From CAWEHT01 sp963808455 (GTDB lineage Bacteria > Chloroflexota > Anaerolineae > CG2-30-64-16): 37,348 nucleotides of DNA. The position numbers were made by a program, and so were the translations under genes. This document shows, in pieces, positions 21,521-30,199 of the stretch. The notes beneath the pieces were generated by a model. That model was not told the origin of the DNA. It searched no databases and was given only the letters and a program-made list of their open reading frames with translations. Location of the stretch: the NCBI GenBank assembly GCA_963808455.1, contig CAWEHT010000225.1, positions 1-37,348 of the forward strand, in the 5' to 3' direction. Position 1 is the stretch's first letter, and every line of letters starts with the position of its first letter.

Positions 21521-22423
21521 ATGATCACCTGCAAGAACCCGCTGTTCCATGGCCCGGCATCCGAGGTCATAACGCCATTCTCTGCTGATGGTGCGCTCGA
21601 ACTTGGCTTGCTCAACGACGAGATTGCCTTTATGATCGATAGGGGCATCACCGGCCTTTTCGTCAACGGCCTTGCAAGCGAAGCGCTCATGATGGGTGAT
21701 GCGGACCGCTCCTCCGCGGCGGTCACCGTCAGAAAGGCTTCTGCAGGGAAAGTGCCCTTGATGGGCAACATCATCGCCAACTCGATATCTGAGGGCATCC
21801 GATTCGCCAGAGAATACCGGGACATGGGCATGGATGCCATCACGATCACACCGCCGCTCGTCTATAAGTATAGTTCGGAGGGGCTCTATGCTTTCTTTGT
21901 GGAGATTGCGGGCTCTGTTGACTTGCCAGCCTATATCTACAACGCGCCTGAGACCGGCAACAAGGTTGCGCCGAACCTGTTGGCCCGCATCTACAATCAC
22001 AACCCCAATTTCGTAGGCTATAAGGACGGCACCCAGAACATCATCGAATTGCAAACACTGCTGCAGTCGCTGGAGGACGGCCGGCACTTCGAGCTCCTGT
22101 CGGGCAGCGACGCGCTCACGATGCCCCTCATGATGCTGGGAGGAGTCGGGGTAATCTCCCTGATTTCAGTGGTCTTTCCGAAAATGATCGTGGATCTCTG
22201 TGCCGCCTGCGAGGCTCAGGATTGGGCAGCAGCAACCAAGCTTCAGAACAAGGTACTTCGTGTGCGTGAGTCGCTCAAGATCGGCCCATTCATGGCGGCT
22301 TACAAGTACGTCGGAGCCAAGGTCGGGGTCCCTCTGGGCTTGGTCAAGCGGCCACTGACCGGGCTGAGCGAGAAAGAAATGGATGCCATCACGAGCGGCC
22401 TCGGTGCCGAAGGCATGCTGTGA
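21521..22423 (+). CDS. DHDPS/N-acetylneuraminate lyase-family aldolase
   Basis: 300 residues with the TIM-barrel features of the family: TPFSADGALE near the start, GLFVNGLASEALMM where GTTGE normally sits, IYNAPE with the active-site Tyr, and FVGYKDGT with the Schiff-base Lys at ~168. Class I members cleave or form 2-oxo-3-deoxy acids using pyruvate. The altered GxxxE loop argues against true dihydrodipicolinate synthase and for a sugar-acid aldolase or dehydratase. GGAAGGAGAG is well placed before the ATG at 21521. First gene of the plus-strand arm. Confidence 0.85.
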   Translation: MITCKNPLFHGPASEVITPFSADGALELGLLNDEIAFMIDRGITGLFVNGLASEALMMGDADRSSAAVTVRKASAGKVPLMGNIIANSISEGIRFAREYRDMGMDAITITPPLVYKYSSEGLYAFFVEIAGSVDLPAYIYNAPETGNKVAPNLLARIYNHNPNFVGYKDGTQNIIELQTLLQSLEDGRHFELLSGSDALTMPLMMLGGVGVISLISVVFPKMIVDLCAACEAQDWAAATKLQNKVLRVRESLKIGPFMAAYKYVGAKVGVPLGLVKRPLTGLSEKEMDAITSGLGAEGML

Positions 22424-22456
22424 TCCAATCGGCGGAATCAGATTGTGAGGCTGAAA

Positions 22457-23113
22457 ATGAAGAAGCAGGAAGTTGCGAAGCTCATCGACCATACCCTGCT
22501 CAAGGCAGTCGCTACGCCTGAGCAGATCGCCAAGCTTTGCGAGGAGGCGGCAGCATATCATTTTGCGTCCGTCTGCGTGAACCCATGCTATGTGGCTCAG
22601 TGCGCCAAGCTGCTGGCAGGCACCGGCGTCGCCGTTTGCGCGGTGATCGGCTTCCCGCTCGGGGCCAATACGTCCCAGACCAAAGCCTTTGAAACCCGGG
22701 AGGCAATCGCCAACGGTGCCACCGAGGTTGACATGGTCATCAACGTGGGCGCCCTCAAGGCCGGGGACAAGGATACGCTGTGTGATGACATCAAAGCGGT
22801 GGTCAAGGCGGCGAACGGCGTCCGGGTAAAGGTGATCATCGAGACCTGCTATCTGACCGACGAGGAAAAAGTCCTGGCCTGTCAGACCGCGACGGAAGCT
22901 GGCGCCAACTTTGTCAAGACATCGACCGGTTTCGGTCCGGCCGGAGCGACCGCGCATGACGTGGCGCTGATGAAGCAGTCGATCGGGCCAGGCATGGAGG
23001 TCAAGGCCGCGGGTGGCATCCGCACCCTCGAGGATACCATCGCCATGGTCGAGGCGGGAGCGACGCGCATTGGTGCAAGCGCGGGCATTCAAATCTTAGG
23101 GGCTGCCGAATAG
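22457..23113 (+). CDS. deoC: Deoxyribose-phosphate aldolase
   Basis: Class I aldolase cleaving 2-deoxyribose 5-phosphate to acetaldehyde and glyceraldehyde 3-phosphate. Diagnostic pieces are LIDHTLLKAVAT at the start, the Schiff-base Lys in FVKTSTGF, the second Lys in VKAAGGIR, and EVDMVINVG in the barrel. About 218 residues, a normal length. The ATG at 22457 is preferred because GTGAGG lies 7 nt upstream; an in-frame GTG at 22445 would place that sequence inside the gene. It is the second gene of the plus arm and is closed by a strong terminator. Confidence 0.92.
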   Translation: MKKQEVAKLIDHTLLKAVATPEQIAKLCEEAAAYHFASVCVNPCYVAQCAKLLAGTGVAVCAVIGFPLGANTSQTKAFETREAIANGATEVDMVINVGALKAGDKDTLCDDIKAVVKAANGVRVKVIIETCYLTDEEKVLACQTATEAGANFVKTSTGFGPAGATAHDVALMKQSIGPGMEVKAAGGIRTLEDTIAMVEAGATRIGASAGIQILGAAE

Positions 23114-23133
23114 GCCTGAGACCCTCCATCAGC

Positions 23134-23171
23134 AGTCCTCCCACCGCAGGGTGGGAGGACTCTCTTTTCTT
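23134..23171 (+). terminator. Rho-independent terminator after deoC
   Basis: A 12-bp perfect stem (AGTCCTCCCACC/GGTGGGAGGACT, 23134-23161) with a GCAG loop, followed by CTCTTTTCTT. It separates the aldolase-deoC transcript from the regulator gene. Confidence 0.9.
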
Positions 23172-23217
23172 GGCCTGGTGAGATCGGCTTCATGGCGAAC
23201 GGGTGTTCAGGCAGATG

Positions 23218-23246
23218 TTGAGCATTTGATGGAAATGTAATATCAT
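23218..23246 (+). promoter_or_regulatory. Promoter of the SorC-type regulator
   Basis: TTGAGC (23218-23223), 17-nt spacer, TATCAT (23241-23246). The upstream in-frame ATG at 23245 falls inside this -10, which supports a later start codon. Confidence 0.55.
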
Positions 23247-23280
23247 GGCCCCTGGAGCGACAAAAGAAGGAGTGGTGAAT

Positions 23281-24249
23281 TTGTTGACGAGCGATGAACG
23301 CAAGCAACTTCTGGATGTTGCCAAGTTGTATTATGAAGACAGCCTTACACAGGCAGAAATCGCCAGATTTATCGGCGTCTCCAGGGCCACGATCTCGCGC
23401 ATGCTTTCGGAAGCCAAGCAGCATGGGCTGGTCAGGATCTTCATCGCTGACGGCAACGTGGATACCGGCAGCGTCGAGCAAACGCTGCTGGAGCAATTCT
23501 CGCTCCAGGCCGTGCGCGTGGTCGCCGTAACGCCAGGGGACGAAAAGTTGATCCTGCAGGCGACGGCCCGCGAGAGCGCGCTGTTTGCTGCACGTTTTCT
23601 CACTCCCAGCGACTGCATCGGCATGGCGTGGGGCAATACCCTGTATGAGCTGGCCCAATACCTTCCTTCGCTTTCCCTCCCCGACACCCGGGTCGTGCAA
23701 CTGATGGGCAATATCGACAGTGCCGCTGTACAGAGTTATGCGATGGAGATCATCAAGACGACATCTGCCCGCCTGCACACGGAGAATGCATTCACGCTGC
23801 CGTGCCCGATTGTGGTGGACAACGCCATCATCTCAGACATCCTGCTGCACGACGCAAAGATCAGCCAGATCTTGCAGCTCGCGCGTGGCTGCAACAAGCT
23901 GTTCATCAATCTGGCCCTTCCAGACGAATATTCCTGCCTCTATCGGGCGGGGTATATCAACGATGACGACCTGGCGTTGCTGCACAAGGCCCATTCGGTG
24001 GGGAGCCTGGGCTGCCACTTTATCGATGAGGGCGGTGCCATGTGCCAGCCGAAACTGGACGCGCGAACCATCGGAGTCAGTCTGGAAGATATCCGGCACG
24101 CCGAATGCGTGCTTGCCTGTGTGGCAGACAGGAAGAAGGCAGCCGTCCTGCACGCCGCTTTGGTCGGCGGTTACATCGATGTGCTCATGGTGGACTCTAT
24201 CACGGCCAGGCTGCTGCTGGACATCCATTCCGGCGCGAGCGCGGAGTAA
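23281..24249 (+). CDS. SorC/DeoR(Bacillus)-family transcriptional regulator
   Basis: About 322 residues. The N-terminal helix-turn-helix (LTQAEIARFIGVSRATISRML) is followed by a sugar-phosphate-binding domain with GMAWGNTLYELAQYLP, the typical SorC effector-pocket entry, and ends with ITARLLLD. The TTG at 23281 is chosen because AGAAGGAG (23265-23272) lies 8 nt ahead; GTG at 23275 is too close to that site, and ATG 23245 lies in the promoter. SorC proteins such as B. subtilis DeoR bind phosphorylated sugars and release operators on binding. Placed next to deoC, a deoxy-sugar phosphate effector is a reasonable guess. The probable target is the palindrome at 21387-21404. Confidence 0.85.
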   Translation: MLTSDERKQLLDVAKLYYEDSLTQAEIARFIGVSRATISRMLSEAKQHGLVRIFIADGNVDTGSVEQTLLEQFSLQAVRVVAVTPGDEKLILQATARESALFAARFLTPSDCIGMAWGNTLYELAQYLPSLSLPDTRVVQLMGNIDSAAVQSYAMEIIKTTSARLHTENAFTLPCPIVVDNAIISDILLHDAKISQILQLARGCNKLFINLALPDEYSCLYRAGYINDDDLALLHKAHSVGSLGCHFIDEGGAMCQPKLDARTIGVSLEDIRHAECVLACVADRKKAAVLHAALVGGYIDVLMVDSITARLLLDIHSGASAE

Positions 24250-24288
24250 GCTGCAAACCACTATCGCACAACCCCGAAGGCCGCTGTT

Positions 24289-24318
24289 TTGCCCTCGCGG
24301 CTCGTACTCCGTTATCAT
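24289..24318 (+). promoter_or_regulatory. Weak promoter before the methyltransferase
   Basis: TTGCCC (24289-24294), 18-nt spacer, TATCAT (24313-24318), ~100 nt before the start at 24421. No other signal is seen in 24250-24420. Confidence 0.35.
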
Positions 24319-24420
24319 ATGCTGCTGTCTCGTCGTCAACACGGGCATCGCGCTGGCTCCCGGATGCTGGGCGCGGTCAGCCCGCCAGCCGGTGCTCCTG
24401 CTGCTCGAAAGGGTCAAACA

Positions 24421-25038
24421 ATGGTCAACGAATGGCTGTCCGCCGAACACGCCCAATCCTACCTGGCACGGGCCGATCACATCCCGCACCGGGCGGAAGG
24501 TGACGCGGTGCTGAACGAGATCTTGCCCGCCGCCGTTGGCCGCGTGCTCGACCTTGGTACCGGGAACGGCCGGCTGATCGCCCTGCTGAAAGCTGCCCGC
24601 CCAGAGCTTCGGGCCGTTGCCCTGGATTTTTCCCCTACGATGCTGCAGGCCGTGAGCGAGAGGTTCAGGGGCGATGAGCGCGTCCAGGTCGTCCAACACG
24701 ATCTGGACAACCCGTTGCCGCAACTGGGCAAATTCGATGCCGTCGTGTCCGGCCTGGCCATCCATCACTGCGCGGATGCACGCAAGCCAGGCCTCTACGC
24801 GGAAGCCTTTGACAGGCTCGAGCCCGGGGGGATGTTTTGCAACCTGGACCACGTCGCCTCGCCGACGCCGCGCCTGCATGCCCAGTTCTTCGCGGTGTTG
24901 GGCCGGCCGGAGGACCCATCCAACAAGCTGGCGGACCTTGGCATTCAGCTGCGCTGGCTGCGGGAGATCGGCTTCGAAGATGTCGATTGCCTGTGGAAAT
25001 GGCGCGAGCTGGCCCTGATGGTGGGAACCAGGCCGTAG
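24421..25038 (+). CDS. SAM-dependent methyltransferase (class I, trans-aconitate-like)
   Basis: 205 residues. Motif I LDLGTGNGRL (43-52) and the acidic end of beta-2 (AVALDFSP) define the SAM site; HDLDNPLP, FDAVVSGLAIHHC and LEPGGMFCNLDH follow as motifs II-IV. The lack of extra domains suggests a small-molecule substrate, which cannot be named. The ATG at 24421 has GAAAGGG upstream. A 57-nt gap to the MFS gene suggests possible cotranscription. Confidence 0.75.
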   Translation: MVNEWLSAEHAQSYLARADHIPHRAEGDAVLNEILPAAVGRVLDLGTGNGRLIALLKAARPELRAVALDFSPTMLQAVSERFRGDERVQVVQHDLDNPLPQLGKFDAVVSGLAIHHCADARKPGLYAEAFDRLEPGGMFCNLDHVASPTPRLHAQFFAVLGRPEDPSNKLADLGIQLRWLREIGFEDVDCLWKWRELALMVGTRP

Positions 25039-25095
25039 CCACCCGCCGGCCCCCAGAGGTGTGGTCGAAGGTGCGTCAGGCCGTTGAAAGGTGCC

Positions 25096-26270
25096 ATGCG
25101 CAATAGGCTGGTCTGGGTCCTGGCCGTCGCGTGCGGCCTTACCGTCGCCAACATGTACTACATCCAGCCCCTGCTGGCCAACATCAGCCACGCGTTCGCC
25201 ATCACCGAGGGCCAGGCGGGGCTCATCGCCACGTTGTTGCAATTCGGCTATGCGTTGGGCCTGCTGCTGCTCGTCCCGCTCGGCGATGGTCTGGACCGCC
25301 GGTCCCTCGCCTGCACGGCGTTGATCGGCGTGACCATCTGCCTGGCAGCCACAGCCCTGGCGCCCACCGCCGCCTGGCTGGCGCTGATCAGCTTTATCCT
25401 CGGTTTGACAGGCGTGGTCCCGCAGATCCTCGTTCCCTTCGCGGCCGGGCTGGCCCGGCCCGAAGCGCCGGGCGCGTCGTCGGCACCGTTATGAGCGGCT
25501 TGCTGATCGGCATCCTGCTGGCGCGCACGGTCGGCGGGCTGGTCGGCCAGCTCTTCGGCTGGCGCACGATGTTCTGGATCGCCGCGGGAGTCACGCTGAT
25601 CTTCCAGGGGGTATTGCGCCGGGTGCTGCCCCCGGACCCCTGCGACAAGAGCAGGATGACCTACGCCGCCATGTTTCGATCCATGTGGCAACTGGCGCGC
25701 GACGAGCCCGTCGTGCGTGAGGCCAGCGCCTACGGCGGACTCTTCTTTGGCGCTTTCAGCGCTTTCTGGGTGACGTTGGCCTTCTTCCTCGCCACGCCTC
25801 CTTACCACTTCGGCAGTGGGGTGGTGGGTCTATTCGGCCTGGCGGGGGTGGGCGGGGCGCTGGCTGCCTCTTTCACCGGGCGCCTGGCCGAACGCGTGGC
25901 AGCCCGGCGCATTGTCGCTTTCGCCATGGGCATAGGGGTGGCCTCGTTCGCCATCTGCTGGCTGGGCGGCTACCACCTGTGGGGCCTGGCCGCCGGCGTG
26001 CTCTTGCTCGACCTCGGCACACAGGCCGCGCACATCTCAAACCAGACTCGCATCTACAGCCTGGATCCGCAGCTCCACAGCCGGCTCAACACCATCTACA
26101 TGTTCTCTTATTTCATCGGCGGCTCGCTCGGCTCGGCGGTCGGCGCCTGGGCCTGGAGCGCGGCCGGCTGGCGTGGCGTGTGCGCCGCCGGGATCCTGTT
26201 CCTGGCCTGCGGGCTCGGCGTCCATGCACTCGCCGGCCCCACACGGCGGCCTGCCATGGCACCAGACTGA
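25096..26270 (+). CDS. MFS transporter (DHA1/YnfM-like), one frameshift
   Basis: About 391 residues after correction, with roughly 12 hydrophobic segments. The first half carries NMYYIQPLLANISHAF and LVPLGDGLDRR, the loop 2-3 motif of the superfamily. Near 25475 one base is missing, and the second half resumes as RVVGTVMSGLLIGILLARTV in another frame, continuing to 26270. The QPLL opening is typical of YnfM/CynX-like drug or small-solute exporters; the substrate is unknown. The ATG at 25096 has GAAAGG upstream. Confidence 0.8.
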
Positions 26271-26307
26271 AGCCCCATGGCCTCTGCAACGCGCCGCTGA
26301 AGCTCAC

Positions 26308-26324
26308 ACGCCGGCTTCCGGCGT
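26308..26324. terminator. Hairpin between convergent MFS and chemoreceptor genes
   Basis: ACGCCGG-CTT-CCGGCGT, followed on the plus strand by TCGGTCATTTCTTC. A short stem in the only gap between two convergent stops. Confidence 0.4.
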
Positions 26325-26328
26325 TCGG

Positions 26329-28110
26329 TCATTTCTTCGGGAGCCCCGTAGGACGAGGCGCCGCGGGCGTGTTCCACGGCCGCAGAGCCGCCGTGCGAGC
26401 AGGCGCAGGGCCAGTAGCACCCGTGCGGGCCGGCGCAGGGCCAGCCCCGTCAGGACGAGCGGGTGCCGCCGGCGCTGCCGAGGACGGCTCGTCCAGCTTG
26501 AAACGGTCCACCTGTTCTCGCAGGACCTGCGCCTGGCTCGTGAGCTCCTGGCTCGAGGTGGCGACTTCCGTAGCCTGAGCGGCTATCTCCTGCGTGGAGG
26601 CGCTGACCTCCTCGGCCGCGGCCTGGTTTTCCTCGCTCAGCGCGGCGATGTTCCCAACAGAATCGGTGACGCTCCCGGCGCCGGCTGCCATCCTCTCGGT
26701 CGCGGCGTTGTTATCTCGCACCACGGACGAGACACGCTCCATGGCCGCGAGCATCTTGTCGGCCAGCTCGCTCATCTGCGATCCGGCCTGAGCCATCGCC
26801 TGGCTCAACGCCAGCGCCTCTCCGGCCACAGTCTTGAAGGTGCCCACTGACGCCTGGGTCTGATTGACGAGAACGACGCCTTTGTCCACCTCGTGGGCGC
26901 TGGCGTCCATCGCCTGCACCGACTCGCCCACCGAGCGCTGGATGCCCTGGATCAGGTCCGTGATCTCCTTGGTTGACTGCGAGGAGCGCTCCGCCAGGCG
27001 GCGTACTTCGTCAGCGACGACGGCGAAGCCCGCGCCCTGCTCACCCGCCCGAGCAGCTTCGATCGTGGCGTTGAGAGCCAGCAGGTTGGTCTGCGAGGCA
27101 ATGTCTTCGATAACCTGGACGATGGCGCCGATCTTATCTGAGCGGCTGCCCATATCGCCGATCTTTTGCACCGTGCGCTCTACCTGCATGCGGATGGATT
27201 CCATGGCCTGCACGGTGGCATCCACGGTCTTGACCATCCGATCGGATTCCGCGACCGACTGCTGCGTGCCGAGCGCCTGGGCTCGTGCGGTGCCCGACAC
27301 CTCCCCGATCGTGCGCGTCAACTGATCGGTAACATCCACAGCCTGGTTCACCGCGGCGGTCTGCTCGCGGGCCCCGCGCGCCACCTCGTCGATCGCTTCC
27401 GCAAGCTGTTGCGCCAGCCCCGCCGTCTTGGTGGTGGAAGCGCTCTGTTGCCCAATGGCCGTGACCATGCTCTGCATCGTGACTGCGATCTGGCCCGCGG
27501 CTTCGCCCGCCTGGCCGGCAGCCGCGCTCACGCGCTCGCTGTCAGCGCTCATCACACTGGCGCTGGCCGCGATCTGGCTGGCCAGGTCGCTCAGGTTCGC
27601 AATCATGGTGTTCAGCGAGCGTGCCAGCTGATCGTTCTCCGATTTCTCCTTGACCCGTACGGTCAGGTCGCCGGTGGCAGCCTGCTCGGCCACCGCGGCG
27701 ATCTTTCTGCAGACGCTTCATCATCTGGCCGAACGAGGACGCGGTCCAGGCCAACTCGTCGCGGCCCAGGTCTTCCGATCCTGTCTGCAGTTCGCCTGAC
27801 CGGGCAAAGGCATCGGCCGCAAGGCCCAATCCCGTCGCCCGCCGGGCCAGGCTGCGAACTTGCCAGGCGCCGGCAACGAAAAGCAGCGCCCCGATCCCGA
27901 GGCGCAGCGCGTCGGCGATGTCGAGTGCGCCGCGAGCCCGGAGACAACCGGCGCGGTGCCCACCGCACCGAGGCCTCGCAGAACCGCCCAGTTCTGCCAC
28001 AACCGGCCCGCGACCATCGGCAAAAGCAACAGCGCCAGCATCAATGCGCTCAGGCGCACCGTGATCTGGGCCGACCAGTCTTGCAGGCGTGCTCTGAAGT
28101 TCTTGTTCAC
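26329..28110 (-). CDS. Methyl-accepting chemotaxis protein, two frameshifts in the N-terminal half
   Basis: The cytoplasmic signalling domain is complete and contains the hairpin-tip signature ASQTNLLALNATIEAARAGE. Upstream, after frame changes near 27705 and 27925, come a HAMP domain (DELAWTASSFGQMMKRLQ, AATGDLTVRV) and two membrane segments (LSALMLALLLLPMV and LRLGIGALLFVAGA) separated by only ~35 residues. The periplasmic sensing part is therefore almost absent. The GTG at 28110 is preferred because GGGGAG lies 9 nt upstream; the ATG at 28146 has no such site. The C-terminus is a low-complexity PAPART-rich tail with no CheR-binding NWETF-like pentapeptide. No che genes are nearby. Total ~593 residues. 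Confidence 0.8.
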
Positions 28111-28309
28111 CTTGGCGTACTCCCCTGTAAACACCACGTTCGCCATCTGATCACAGACAATCAGGCATTGCCGATATCGCAGACGGCTCGATCAGATGGA
28201 TTGCGCTTGTATTGTTGTTATCGGCACTTACTCAAGGATTGTACAGGGCCAATTGCAGCCATCGTGATCGACCAGGTGATGCCCTGTGCCCGGCGCCCCA
28301 CCATTCCAC

Positions 28310-28339
28310 TTGACAGCGCCTGCCCGGCCCAAGTATAAT
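28310..28339 (+). promoter_or_regulatory. Strong promoter of the rpmH operon
   Basis: Perfect TTGACA (28310-28315) and perfect TATAAT (28334-28339) with an 18-nt spacer; the best promoter in the window. The rest of 28111-28309 holds no gene. One near DnaA-box (TTATCGGCA, 28218) is isolated. Confidence 0.9.
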
Positions 28340-28354
28340 GCTTTGACTTGGGGT

Positions 28355-28387
28355 AGGTGAGGCGAGGATGGTCTCACCTGCTTTTTC
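28355..28387 (+). promoter_or_regulatory. Leader hairpin with T-run ahead of rpmH (possible attenuator)
   Basis: AGGTGAG (28355-28361) and CTCACCT (28373-28379) form a 7-bp stem, followed at once by GCTTTTTCTGTT. It lies between the promoter and the rpmH ribosome site, so it looks like an intrinsic terminator in the leader. The stem is short and the 11-nt loop is large, so termination may be partial. Confidence 0.4.
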
Positions 28388-28426
28388 TGTTGTGAGTCTA
28401 CGCCGATACCAGAGGAGCAGTGGTCG

Positions 28427-28567
28427 ATGGCAACTAAGCGAACATACCAGCCGAAATCGCGCCGCCGCATGCGGGTGCATGGTTTCTTCAGCCGCATGCG
28501 CACCGTCGGCGGGCGGCGCGTGTTGCAGGCGCGGCGGGCCAAAGGCCGGAAGCGCTTGACCGTATAA
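28427..28567 (+). CDS. rpmH: Ribosomal protein L34
   Basis: 46 residues, a full-length L34: MATKRTYQPKSRRRMRVHGF, then FSRMRTVGGRRVLQARRAKG and a short basic end. Part of the large ribosomal subunit. AGAGGAG (28411-28417) precedes the ATG. It opens a conserved operon found near the replication origin in many bacteria; its stop directly abuts the rnpA start. Confidence 0.97.
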   Translation: MATKRTYQPKSRRRMRVHGFFSRMRTVGGRRVLQARRAKGRKRLTV

Positions 28568-28915
28568 GTGAGACGCCGGCATCGTCTGACCGATGGTGAA
28601 CGATTCCGGCAAGTGCGTGAAGCCGGTGCGAGCTACGCACATCCTTTGTTGATCCTGTGTGTGCTGCCCGGTCCTTTGTTGCAGAGCCGATGCGGCTTTG
28701 TCGCCAGCCGGCGCATCGGGAATGCAGTCAGGCGTAATCGAGCCCGCCGCCGCATGCGTGAGGTCGTGCACCAGTACTGGGATCTGGTAGAGCCCGGCTG
28801 GGATCTCGTGTGGATCGCCCGCCCGGCGCTCGACGCAGCACGATTCGAACAACTGCAGGTGGCCTGCGCCAGCCTCTTGAGCCAGGCCAGGATCTTGCGG
28901 GCGGAGGCACCATGA
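28568..28915 (+). CDS. rnpA: Ribonuclease P protein component
   Basis: 115 residues from the GTG at 28568, immediately after the rpmH stop. Key features are RHRLTDGERFRQVREAG at the start, CGFVASRRIGNAVRRNRARR (the RNR motif that contacts the P RNA), and a C-terminal helix. It assists the RNA subunit in 5' maturation of tRNA. Its stop overlaps the yidD ATG, a sign of coupled translation. Confidence 0.95.
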   Translation: MRRRHRLTDGERFRQVREAGASYAHPLLILCVLPGPLLQSRCGFVASRRIGNAVRRNRARRRMREVVHQYWDLVEPGWDLVWIARPALDAARFEQLQVACASLLSQARILRAEAP

Positions 28916-29121
28916 AGCAAGCTGCGCTGGCGCTGATCCGTTTGTATCAACAGACGATTTCGCGGGCGTTGCCGCCGACCTGCCGTTTCGTGCCCAGTTG
29001 TTCTGCGTACACCTATGAGGCAATTGACCGGTACGGGCTCCTGCGTGGGGGATGGCTGGGTGTACGTCGCCTCAGCCGCTGCCATCCGTGGAACCCCGGT
29101 GGCTATGACCCGGTTCCCTAG
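28912..29121 (+). CDS. yidD: Membrane protein insertion efficiency factor YidD
   Basis: 69 residues with an N-terminal amphipathic helix (ALALIRLYQQTISRALPP) and the family's conserved cysteine core CRFVPSCSAYTYEAI, then RLSRCHPWNPGGYDPVP. It acts at the inner face of the membrane beside YidC. The start overlaps the rnpA stop by four bases. Confidence 0.95.
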   Translation: MKQAALALIRLYQQTISRALPPTCRFVPSCSAYTYEAIDRYGLLRGGWLGVRRLSRCHPWNPGGYDPVP

Positions 29122-29171
29122 GTTCAGCCAACGGCTCCCGATCAGGTGTGAATTACGGAGTACCAATTAGC

Positions 29172-30194
29172 GTGACAAAACGAACTCGCACCCTGCTGGT
29201 GATCGGGGTGTTGCTCATCGTGGCTGCCGTGCTGGCCGGCTGTGGCGCCCCACAAGGTCAAATCAGCCTCGATTCTCCCCAGGGACCCTGGCAGACCTAT
29301 GTCGTCTTTCCGCTGGCGCGCGCCCTGATTTTCCTGCATGATGTGATCGCCAGTCAGGGTGTGGCGGGGAGTTGGGGCTGGGCCATTATCGTCTTTACCC
29401 TCATTATAAAGATTGTCACTTTCCCGCTGACGCTCAAGCAGCTGCAATCCACGAAGGCGACCCAGGCCTTGCAGCCCAAGCTGTCCGAGCTGCAGCAGAA
29501 GTATAGCAAGGACCGTTCGAAGCTGGCCGAAGAGCAGATGAAGCTGTACAAAGAGGCCGGCGTCAACCCGACGGGCGGCTGTCTGCCCTTGTTGATCCAG
29601 CTGCCCATCCTGTTCGGCCTGTACCAATCGTTGTACGTGCTGGCCAACCCCAGCGTCGGCAAACTTCTGGGGGCAGGCTTCCTGTGGATCCCGAATCTCT
29701 CACTGCCCAGCCTCCAGGCGTCGAATTACTCGAAGCTCGCCGGCATCAATTTCCAGGGCACCAATTGGATCGCTGGCACGTTCAGCAGCGGCCAGTATGG
29801 CCTGCTGCTGGCGTATTTCAGCTTGCCGATCATCATGATCCTCACGCAGCTTCTCTTGCAGAAGATGATGCAGCCGCGTGCAACCCCGGGCCAGAAAGGC
29901 GGGCAGGCCGACCAGACGCAAATGATGGGCCAGATGATGATGTTCATGCCGCTTTTCTTCGGCTACATCACCTTGGGCCTGCCTTCGGGCCTGACGCTCT
30001 ACTGGTCGGTGTCCAATGTCTTGAGTGTGATCCAACAGTACTTCGTGACTGGTTGGGGCGGGGTGGCCGACTGGCTCCCCATCTTGCGGCCGAGGCAACC
30101 CGAGCCGGCGCTGGTGGAGACCGTCGGGAGCTCGGCGGATTTGGCGGTCAACGCTCCCGCGCCGAAGATCAAACGGCGCCGCCGAAGGAAGTAG
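29172..30194 (+). CDS. yidC: Membrane protein insertase YidC (Oxa1 family, lipoprotein form)
   Basis: 340 residues. A GTG start at 29172 with GGAG ~12 nt upstream gives MTKRTRTLLVIGVLLIVAAV then LAGC, a lipobox as in SpoIIIJ-type insertases; the in-frame GTG at 29148 would add eight residues. The Oxa1 core follows (GWAIIVFTLIIKIVTFPLTL, PLLIQLPILFGLYQSLY, LPSGLTLYWSVSNVLSVIQQ). It lacks the large periplasmic domain of Gram-negative YidC. The C-terminus IKRRRRRK is strongly basic, suited to ribosome contact. Confidence 0.95.
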   Translation: MTKRTRTLLVIGVLLIVAAVLAGCGAPQGQISLDSPQGPWQTYVVFPLARALIFLHDVIASQGVAGSWGWAIIVFTLIIKIVTFPLTLKQLQSTKATQALQPKLSELQQKYSKDRSKLAEEQMKLYKEAGVNPTGGCLPLLIQLPILFGLYQSLYVLANPSVGKLLGAGFLWIPNLSLPSLQASNYSKLAGINFQGTNWIAGTFSSGQYGLLLAYFSLPIIMILTQLLLQKMMQPRATPGQKGGQADQTQMMGQMMMFMPLFFGYITLGLPSGLTLYWSVSNVLSVIQQYFVTGWGGVADWLPILRPRQPEPALVETVGSSADLAVNAPAPKIKRRRRRK

Positions 30195-30199
30195 TTGGT

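Noticed and set aside
17207..24249. An Lsr (AI-2) quorum-signal uptake system
   Set aside because: FGGY kinase, SorC regulator and a DeoC-type aldolase are shared features, but no LsrACDB transporter or LsrG is present and the aldolase is DeoC itself rather than LsrF.
28147..28426. Replication origin upstream of rpmH
   Set aside because: Only one near DnaA-box (TTATCGGCA, 7 of 9) and no AT-rich unwinding stretch or box cluster.
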